From contig NZ_CP087164.1 of NCBI RefSeq assembly GCF_021172045.1, forward strand, positions 496,001-560,000: a stretch of DNA of 64,000 bases, in the 5' to 3' direction. Shown in pieces: positions 58,780 to 64,000 of this stretch. This stretch comes from Capillimicrobium parvum. Its GTDB lineage: Bacteria; Actinomycetota; Thermoleophilia; Solirubrobacterales; Solirubrobacteraceae. Each line of letters starts with the position of its first letter. Position 1 is the stretch's first letter. Position numbers and translations under genes: made by a program. The notes under the pieces are model-generated. The model ran no database searches and was not told the origin of the DNA. It worked only from the letters and a program-made list of their open reading frames with translations.

Positions 58780-58785
58780 TACGCT
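58780..58785 (+). promoter_or_regulatory. -10 hexamer TACGCT for the alpha/beta hydrolase
   Basis: TACGCT ends 7 nt before the ATG at 58793. Confidence 0.45.
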
Positions 58786-58792
58786 TCCCGGC

Positions 58793-59515
58793 ATGCCGAT
58801 CGTCGATGGGGCAGGCGTGCCGCTCTCGTACGAAGCGTCCGGCTCCGGCCCGCCGGTGCTGCTGGTCCACGGGATCGGGACCGGACGGGCCGCCTGGGGC
58901 GCGACCGCCGCCGCGCTCGCGGCGGACGCTCGCGTGGTGGCCTACGACCGGCGCGGCTACGGCGCGAGCGGAACGCCGGAGCCCTACACGCGGACGACGG
59001 TCTCCGAGCAGGCCGAGGACGCCGCGGCGCTGCTGGCGGCGCTCGGCGCGGCGCCGGCGGTCGCCTGCGGAGCGGACCTGGGCGCGCTCGTCGTCCTCGA
59101 CCTGCTGCTGCGCCACCCGGGCGTCGTGTCCGCCGCCGTGCTCGTCGACGCCTCGGCGTTCCCGCTCGTGGCCGAGGCGACGGCCGCCCTTGCCGCCGAG
59201 CGCGAGATGCTGGAGACCGCGCTGCGCGACGAGGGGCCGGGGCCGGCGATCGCCGCCTGGGCGGCGCTGCGGGGCGTGGCCCGGGTCGCGCCTGACGTGC
59301 CGGCGCGCGTGTTCTTCGCCGACTACGGCGCGCAGCCGACGCTGCCGCTGAGCCGTCGCGAGCTGCGTGGGCTCGAAGTCCCGGTGGCGGTGATCGACGG
59401 CCCGGCGCCGCCCGGGTACGTGCGCGCGGCGGGGGACGCGCTCGCCGCGCTGCTGCCGCGGTCGCGGCGCGGCGGCACCGAGGATCCCGCTGCCGCGGTG
59501 CGCGCGCTGCTCTGA
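58793..59515 (+). CDS. Alpha/beta-hydrolase-fold protein lacking a clear catalytic His
   Basis: A 240-residue alpha/beta hydrolase. VLLVHGIGTGRAAWG is the oxyanion-hole segment and YDRRGYGASG the next conserved turn. The nucleophile elbow reads ACGADLGALVVLDLLL with Asp at the nucleophile position, as in dehalogenases/epoxide hydrolases. The C-terminal region after VAVIDGPAPPGYVRAAGDAL has no His where the family has its catalytic one; the protein ends soon after in a Arg/Ala-rich tail. So it may be non-catalytic or altered. Leaderless-type promoter upstream. Confidence 0.8.
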   Translation: MPIVDGAGVPLSYEASGSGPPVLLVHGIGTGRAAWGATAAALAADARVVAYDRRGYGASGTPEPYTRTTVSEQAEDAAALLAALGAAPAVACGADLGALVVLDLLLRHPGVVSAAVLVDASAFPLVAEATAALAAEREMLETALRDEGPGPAIAAWAALRGVARVAPDVPARVFFADYGAQPTLPLSRRELRGLEVPVAVIDGPAPPGYVRAAGDALAALLPRSRRGGTEDPAAAVRALL

Positions 59516-59562
59516 GGCCCGGCGCCAGGTCCGGTGTCGCCGCGATCACGCGGCGAGGACCG

Positions 59563-59568
59563 TAGACT
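59563..59568 (+). promoter_or_regulatory. -10 hexamer TAGACT before the 64-aa gene
   Basis: TAGACT ends 9 nt before the ATG at 59578, matching the leaderless pattern and supporting that short gene. Confidence 0.4.
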
Positions 59569-59577
59569 CCGCGCTCC

Positions 59578-59772
59578 ATGGCACCGCCCAGCCCATGTCA
59601 GCTCGCCGCCCGCGGGCGCCTCGAACGCGTCCTGCGCGTCGTGGGGCCCGCGCTCGACCTCGTCCTGTTGGCGGGCGACCGCCTGTCGCGCGCCGTCGAC
59701 CGTTCCGACGACGAGCCGCTGCCCGCCATCCGCTACCCCGGCGCGCGCCCGCTCTCCGCGGGACGCCGGTAG
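59578..59772 (+). CDS. Short protein of unknown function (64 aa)
   Basis: The ATG at 59578 gives MAPPSPCQLAARGRLERVLR and then a hydrophobic stretch (VVGPALDLVLLAGDRLS), ending with DDEPLPAIRYPGARPLSAGR. One short amphipathic or membrane-associated helix. No family recognised. Evidence that it is real: a -10 hexamer at the standard distance, no other gene in this 272-nt gap, and a membrane protein gene 15 nt downstream on the same strand. Moderate certainty only. Confidence 0.45.
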   Translation: MAPPSPCQLAARGRLERVLRVVGPALDLVLLAGDRLSRAVDRSDDEPLPAIRYPGARPLSAGRR

Positions 59773-59787
59773 CCGGAGCAGTCGATC

Positions 59788-60735
59788 GTGGCCACCGACG
59801 TCGGCACGCGGGAGCAGACGCTCGCCTGGGAGGCCCAGCGGCGCACGCCCGCGGCCGTCGCCACCGCGCTCGCCGGCATCCTGACGCTGGCCGGGCAGAT
59901 CTACCTGCAGACGCAGGTGACGTCCGACTTCCCGACCGTCGGGGAGCTGCAGGCGCTCACCCCGGCGCTCCAGGGCCTCGCGAACGCCGAGGTCAACCCG
60001 GGCGCCGCCGGCATCGAGTTCCTCAACTCGAAGGCCGGCGCGATCATCGCGACGAGCGTCGTGACGAGCATCGGCACGCTGCTGGCGGGCTTCGCGGTCC
60101 TCTATCTCTGGCAAGCCGCGCGCGCTCGCCGCCCCGAGACGCCGACGTTCGCGCGCTGGACGACGATCGGCGGCGCCGTCGCGGTGGCGCTCATGAGCGT
60201 CGTCCTGCAGGTGATCGTGGCGATCAACGCATCGAGCTTCGTCGACGGGACCGACCGATCGCGCGACGCGGTCGAGGCGGTCCACCGCGACGGCGGGCTC
60301 GTCGTGGTCCAGTCGATCGCGCTGGCCGGGCAGCTCGCCTTCGCCTTCTCGTTCGTGATCGTGTCGCTCAACGCGATGCGGGCGGGCCTGCTGTCGCGCT
60401 TCATGGGCGTGCTCGGCATCATCGTCGGCGTCCTGTTCATCATCCCGCTCGGCTCGCCGCTGCCGGTCGTGCAGTGCTTCTGGCTGCTGGCGCTCGCGCC
60501 GCTGTTCCTCGGGCGCTGGCCGAACGGCAACCCGCCCGCGTGGGAGGCGGGCGAGGCGCGGCCGTGGCCGACGCAGCAGGAGATCCGCGAAGCCCGCATG
60601 CGGGCGAAGGGCATCGAGCCGCCGGCGCGCGCCCAGGCCGAGCCGGAGCCCGAGGTCGTCGAGGACGACGCGGCCGAGCCCGCACCTGCGCCGCAGTCGT
60701 CGGCCGCGCGCAAGCGGCGCAAGCGCCGCCGCTGA
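59788..60735 (+). CDS. Multi-helix membrane protein with basic C-terminal tail (315 aa)
   Basis: 315 residues with five or six TM helices: ~22-44 (AVATALAGILTLAGQIYLQT), ~82-105, ~125-150, ~168-192, ~198-216 and ~218-236. A ~35-residue extracellular loop (TVGELQALTPALQGLANAEV) lies between the first two. The last ~70 residues are cytoplasmic, Pro/Glu-rich then ending SSAARKRRKRRR. Resembles uncharacterised actinobacterial membrane proteins; no named family recognised. GTG start at 59788. Function unknown. Confidence 0.75.
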   Translation: MATDVGTREQTLAWEAQRRTPAAVATALAGILTLAGQIYLQTQVTSDFPTVGELQALTPALQGLANAEVNPGAAGIEFLNSKAGAIIATSVVTSIGTLLAGFAVLYLWQAARARRPETPTFARWTTIGGAVAVALMSVVLQVIVAINASSFVDGTDRSRDAVEAVHRDGGLVVVQSIALAGQLAFAFSFVIVSLNAMRAGLLSRFMGVLGIIVGVLFIIPLGSPLPVVQCFWLLALAPLFLGRWPNGNPPAWEAGEARPWPTQQEIREARMRAKGIEPPARAQAEPEPEVVEDDAAEPAPAPQSSAARKRRKRRR

Positions 60736-60747
60736 GCACGCGCCCAC

Positions 60748-60786
60748 TTGGCGATTAGCGTCGCCTCAGGCGACGTTCATCGCCAA
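60748..60786. terminator. Strong hairpin between convergent genes
   Basis: TTGGCGATtAgCGTCGC-ctcag-GCGACgTtCATCGCCAA: a 17-bp stem with two mismatched pairs and a 5-nt loop, starting 13 nt after the membrane-protein stop and ending 40 nt before the convergent methyltransferase stop. Fits a bidirectional intrinsic terminator. Confidence 0.6.
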
Positions 60787-60825
60787 ACGCCTGAGCGGGC
60801 GCGGGCGAGCGGGAAGCGAAAGCGG

Positions 60826-61530
60826 CTACGCGGTCGTGACCGCGGCAGCGCGCGGGATCGCGGCATCGGCGCGGCCGAGGGGCCGCCGTCCGCGGATGAC
60901 CAGCACCTCCTCCTCGCGCCGTCCGGCGGCGAGGAGGCCGCGGGCCTCCAGCGCGCTCACACGGGCGGTCAGGAGGGGGCCGAGGGGACCGCGCCGACGC
61001 GCGACGACGTCGGTGTCGAGCCCGCCGGCGCGCAGGCGCTCGACCGTCTGCTCCGGATCGCACACGGACGAGTGCACGAGCAGCACGAAGCCGCCGGGCC
61101 GCAGGTGGCGCGGCGCCTCGTCGCAGATGCGGTCGAGGATCAGCCGGCCGGTGAGCCCGGCTTCCCACGCGCGCTGCGGTCCGCGGGCCGGCAGCTCGTC
61201 GGACTCGGCCGGGACGTAGGGCGGGTTGGAGACGATCGCGTCGAACCGGCGGTCGCCCACCGCCTCGAAGAGGTCGCCCCGCACGCCGCGGATGCGCGTG
61301 CCGTTCAGGCGAGCGTTGATCCGCGCCGACCAGACCGCGCGCCGGGAGACGTCCACCGCGGTCACGTCGCGCGCGCCCCGCATCGCAGCGCACACGGCGA
61401 GAACCCCGCTGCCCGTGCACAGGTCGAGGACCGAGGCGCGCGGCGGCAGCGTCTGCTCGCGCAGCTGCTCGGCCAGCAGCCACGAGTCGCTGTGGGGTTG
61501 GAATACGCCGGGAAAGGTGATGATGCGCAC
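60826..61530 (-). CDS. PrmC/HemK-like class I methyltransferase
   Basis: A 234-residue SAM-dependent methyltransferase. VLDLCTGSGVLAVCAAMRGA (motif I, ~35), VTAVDVSRRAVWSARINARL and the diagnostic FDAIVSNPPYVP (~105) with NPPY, which binds a planar amide or base. GPQRAWEAGLTGRLILDRIC and HLRPGGFVLLVHSS follow. PrmC methylates the Gln of release factors; this one lacks the PrmC N-terminal domain, so it is better called PrmC-like. The GTG at 61530 is 10 nt from the ATG of the divergent gene; a start further upstream would overlap that gene. Confidence 0.85.
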   Translation of the reverse strand: MRIITFPGVFQPHSDSWLLAEQLREQTLPPRASVLDLCTGSGVLAVCAAMRGARDVTAVDVSRRAVWSARINARLNGTRIRGVRGDLFEAVGDRRFDAIVSNPPYVPAESDELPARGPQRAWEAGLTGRLILDRICDEAPRHLRPGGFVLLVHSSVCDPEQTVERLRAGGLDTDVVARRRGPLGPLLTARVSALEARGLLAAGRREEEVLVIRGRRPLGRADAAIPRAAAVTTA

Positions 61531-61540
61531 GGTGCCGCCG

Positions 61541-62653
61541 ATGAATGCCCCACGGACCGTCTCGGCAAACGCCGCGCGCCTGCGTGCCTCGTTCGACACG
61601 CCCGCACCACCGACCATCGGCGTCGAGGAGGAGCTGATGCTGCTCGACGCCGCGACGCTCGACCTCGCTCCGCGCGCAAGCGAGGTGATCGCCCAGCTCG
61701 ACGGCGACCCCCGGTTCAAGCTCGAGCTGCCCGCCGCCCAGGTCGAGATCGTGCTGCCGCCGCTTCACCGGCCCGCCGACGCGGCGGCGCAGCTCGCCGC
61801 CGCCCGCCGCGACCTGCTGGCCGCCGCCGGCGACGAGCTGCGCCTGGCCGCCGCGGGCCTGCACCCGTTCGCGGCCGATCAGGGCCCGCTCAACCGCGGT
61901 CCCCGGTACGACCGCACCGCGGCCGAGTTCGGCGAGGTCGCCCGCCGTCAGCTCGTCTTCGCCCTGCAGATCCACGTCGCCGTCCGCGGCGCCGATCGCG
62001 CGCTGGCGGTCTACAACGCCCTGCGCTCGTATCTGCCCGACCTCGCGGCGCTCGCCGCCCACGCGCCGTTCCACGCCGGCCGGGACACGGGGATGGCGTC
62101 ATGGCGCCCGGTCGTCTCCCAGATGCTGCCGCGCCAGGGCGTCCCGCCGCGGCTGCGCTCCTGGGACGACTACGCCCACGCGCTGCACTGGGTCGAGGAC
62201 CCGGGCCGGTGGTGGTGGGAGCTGCGCCCGCACCCCGTCCACGGCACGCTCGAGCTGCGCGTGCCCGACGCGCAGGCCACCGTGGCGGATGCGGCGGCGA
62301 TCGTCGCGGTGGCGCAGGCGCTCGCGGTCCGCCTCGCCGAGCGCCACGACGTCGGCGAGCCGCTGCGGGTGCACGACACCTGGCGCATCGAGGAGAACGC
62401 GTGGAGCGCCGGCCGCCACGGCGTGGAGGGCGAGCTGCGCGACCTGGACACCGGCGAGCCCGCGCCCGCCCGCGCCCGCCTGCACGCGCTGCTCGACGAG
62501 CTCGAGCCGGTCGCCGAGCGCCTGGGCAGCGCCGGCGAGCTGCAGGACGCCCGGCGGCTGGTCGAGCGCAACGGCGCGATGGCGCTGCGCGAGGCCTCCG
62601 GCGGCGACCCGGAGGCGGCGACCCGGTGGCTCATGGAACGCTTCACCGTATGA
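61541..62653 (+). CDS. Carboxylate-amine ligase (GCS2 / YbdK family)
   Basis: A 370-residue ATP-dependent ligase of the glutamate-cysteine ligase type 2 family. TIGVEEELMLLDAATLDL (~26) holds the metal-binding Glu residues. LQIHVAVRGADRALAVYNAL (~130), RPVVSQMLPRQGVPP, WWWELRPHPVHGTLELRVPD and HDTWRIEENAWSAGRHGVEG follow. E. coli YbdK has weak gamma-glutamylcysteine synthesis; the true product here is unknown. The downstream M20 peptidase overlaps its stop (ATGA), so the two enzymes may make and cut related amides. Confidence 0.9.
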   Translation: MNAPRTVSANAARLRASFDTPAPPTIGVEEELMLLDAATLDLAPRASEVIAQLDGDPRFKLELPAAQVEIVLPPLHRPADAAAQLAAARRDLLAAAGDELRLAAAGLHPFAADQGPLNRGPRYDRTAAEFGEVARRQLVFALQIHVAVRGADRALAVYNALRSYLPDLAALAAHAPFHAGRDTGMASWRPVVSQMLPRQGVPPRLRSWDDYAHALHWVEDPGRWWWELRPHPVHGTLELRVPDAQATVADAAAIVAVAQALAVRLAERHDVGEPLRVHDTWRIEENAWSAGRHGVEGELRDLDTGEPAPARARLHALLDELEPVAERLGSAGELQDARRLVERNGAMALREASGGDPEAATRWLMERFTV

Positions 62654-63939
62654 CCGATGAGGAACGGGCCGTGCTGGACGCCGTCGAGCGACGCGCAGAC
62701 GACGTCATCGCCCTCGCCGAGCAGCTCATCGGCTTCGACACGACGGCGGGTGCGGGCGGCGACGAGGCCGTGCTCCAGGCCGCGCTCGCCGAGCGCCTGA
62801 GCGCCGCCGGCGCCGACGTCGACGTCTGGGTGCCGGGCCCCGAGGTGGTGGCCGGCAGCCGTCAGGTGCCCGCCGGCTTCGACTTCGCCGGACGCCCGCA
62901 GCTCGCGGCGCGCTTCGCCGGCCGCGGCGGCGGGGGGCCCACCCTCCTGTTCAACGGCCACATCGACGTCGTCCCGCCCGGCGACCCCGCGGCCTGGACC
63001 ACGCCGCCCCAACAGGCCGCGCGGCGCGGCCCGCGGCTGCACGGTCGTGGCGCCTGCGACATGAAGGGCGGCGTGGCCGCCATGGTGATCGCCGCCGAGG
63101 TGCTCGCCCGGGAGGCCGCGCTCGCCGGCGAGCTCGTCGTCTGCACCGTCACCGACGAGGAGGAGACCGGCGCGGGCGGGATCGCCGCCGTCGCCCGGGG
63201 CGTGCGGGCGGACGCCGGCCTCATCCCCGAGCCGACGGGCTTCGACGCGTGGGTCGCCTGCCGGGGCGACCTCATCTGCGAGATCCTCGTCGAGGGACGG
63301 CTCGGGCACGCCGGGATCGAGCATCCGCCCGGTGGCGCGGTCAACGCGATCGACAAGGCCCGGGTCGTCATGGACGCGCTGCGGCGCCTGCACGCCGATC
63401 GCCGCGAGCGCCCCGACCACCGCCACCTGCACCTGTCGCCCGGCCACGTCATCCCGACGCGCATCGCCGGCGGCGACTGGCCGGTGAACGTCCCCGACCG
63501 CTGCGCGCTCACCTACCACGTCGCCTACCTGCCGGCGCACGCGGACGGCGACGGCTGGGGCACCGCGGTCGAGGCGGAGGTGGAGGCAGCGATCGAGAAC
63601 GCCGCCTCCGTCGACCCGTGGCTGGCCGACCACCCGCCCCGGGTGCGCTGGCTGCTCGACATCCCCGCCGCCGAGGTCGAGCCGGGCGCGCCGATCGTCG
63701 AGACCGCCCTGCAGGCCGCCGCCGAGGTCGGGCGTCCGGGGCGCCGCACCGGCCTGGACTCGTGGCACGACGGCGCGACGTTCACGCGCTTCGGCGCGAC
63801 GCCGACCATCGCCATCGGCCCGCGCTCGATCGAGCAGGCGCACACCGTCGACGAGTGGGTCCCGGTCGACGATCTCGTGGACTGCGCGAAGCTCTACGCC
63901 CTCGCGGCGATGCGCTTCTGCGGGATCGCGCGGGGGTAA
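62650..63939 (+). CDS. M20-family peptidase/deacylase (ArgE/DapE/ACY1 type)
   Basis: A 429-residue dinuclear zinc hydrolase. TLLFNGHIDVVPPG (first His/Asp), GRGACDMKGGVAAMVIAAE (bridging Asp), TVTDEEETGAGG (Glu pair), LIPEPTGFDAWVACRG, and the late EQAHTVDEWVPVDDL (last His) give a complete metal site. A dimerisation domain lies between (~195-320; GRLGHAGIEHPPGGAVNAID). Members remove acyl or peptidyl groups from amino acids. Coupled to the GCS2-type ligase. Substrate unknown. Confidence 0.92.
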   Translation: MTDEERAVLDAVERRADDVIALAEQLIGFDTTAGAGGDEAVLQAALAERLSAAGADVDVWVPGPEVVAGSRQVPAGFDFAGRPQLAARFAGRGGGGPTLLFNGHIDVVPPGDPAAWTTPPQQAARRGPRLHGRGACDMKGGVAAMVIAAEVLAREAALAGELVVCTVTDEEETGAGGIAAVARGVRADAGLIPEPTGFDAWVACRGDLICEILVEGRLGHAGIEHPPGGAVNAIDKARVVMDALRRLHADRRERPDHRHLHLSPGHVIPTRIAGGDWPVNVPDRCALTYHVAYLPAHADGDGWGTAVEAEVEAAIENAASVDPWLADHPPRVRWLLDIPAAEVEPGAPIVETALQAAAEVGRPGRRTGLDSWHDGATFTRFGATPTIAIGPRSIEQAHTVDEWVPVDDLVDCAKLYALAAMRFCGIARG

Positions 63940-63948
63940 CGAGCGGGC

Positions 63949-64000
63949 GTGACCCCCCTGCCCTCACCGCGCGGGCCGCTCACGGAGGCGCTGCTCGCGC
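63949..64000 (+). CDS. Start of a further gene (5' end only)
   Basis: A GTG at 63949 opens VTPLPSPRGPLTEALLA and runs off the window edge after 17 codons. The PxPRGPLTEALL pattern resembles the start of iron-containing redox enzyme (HO-like) family proteins, but 17 residues are too few to be sure. Spacing of 9 nt after the M20 peptidase stop is normal for an operon partner. Confidence 0.4.
   Translation, partial: MTPLPSPRGPLTEALLA

Overview
The window is very GC-rich (by eye about 70-75% G+C in most genes) and reads as chromosome of an actinobacterium. The gene content (PspC-type kinases, PucR regulators, CtaG, type III glutamine synthetase, many small actinobacterial proteins of unknown function) and the start-site architecture suggest Thermoleophilia/Solirubrobacterales. 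That placement is inference from gene style, not from a marker gene. No rRNA, tRNA, CRISPR array, prophage or recognisable transposase was seen. Coding density is above 90%, with many ATGA/GTGA stop-start overlaps and several convergent gene pairs that overlap at their 3' ends.

Layout. 1-4.2 kb: partial SnoaL-like protein, metallo-beta-lactamase-fold hydrolase, metF behind a strong palindrome, a cytochrome P450 with a TetR-type operator. 4.2-10.3 kb: a PucR-family regulator divergent from a four-gene coupled operon encoding the three domains of a glutamate synthase as separate proteins (class II amidotransferase, FMN/TIM-barrel subunit and GXGXG subunit) plus a type III glutamine synthetase. 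This is the MgsABC-GmaS/GlxBCD-GlnT arrangement, but the FMN subunit lacks the Fe-S cysteines. 10.3-24 kb: housekeeping and metabolism (ATP-pyrophosphatase, YgjP-like metallopeptidase, PfkB kinase, citrate synthase, dCTP deaminase, DEAD-box helicase, cyclophilin, CoA-transferase, aldehyde dehydrogenase). 24-27.7 kb: a hybrid histidine kinase, HD-GYP protein and single-domain receiver. 27.8-31.3 kb: ctaG and a 52-aa gene, separated by a lower-GC 2.48-kb insertion bounded by 19-bp direct repeats with inverted-repeat arms. It carries a GAP-family membrane protein and a frameshifted class II amidotransferase. 31.4-34.6 kb: a coupled PspC/LiaF-like protein, small membrane protein, PspC-domain kinase and LuxR-type regulator. 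35-51.7 kb: cyclase/AAA/TPR regulator, phosphotransferase, two secreted glycosidase-like proteins (one at 16.4 kb, one here), SixA, TetR, FAD disulfide reductase, Fpg/MutM-type glycosylase, IPT/TIG protein, secreted hydrolases, Bcp peroxiredoxin, a decayed amidohydrolase and a MOSC protein. 51.7-64 kb: EamA exporter with a divergent Lrp regulator, HAD phosphatase, flippase-like membrane protein, a coupled DUF4097/kinase/sugar-binding-lipoprotein operon, PrmC-like methyltransferase, GCS2 carboxylate-amine ligase, M20 peptidase, and the first codons of one more gene.

Many monocistronic genes have a TANNNT -10 hexamer 6-10 nt before the start codon and no Shine-Dalgarno sequence, so leaderless transcription looks common. 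This pattern was used to choose several starts. The most notable items are the repeat-bounded insertion, the Fe-S-less split glutamate-synthase-like operon with candidate PucR sites, and the long palindrome in front of metF.
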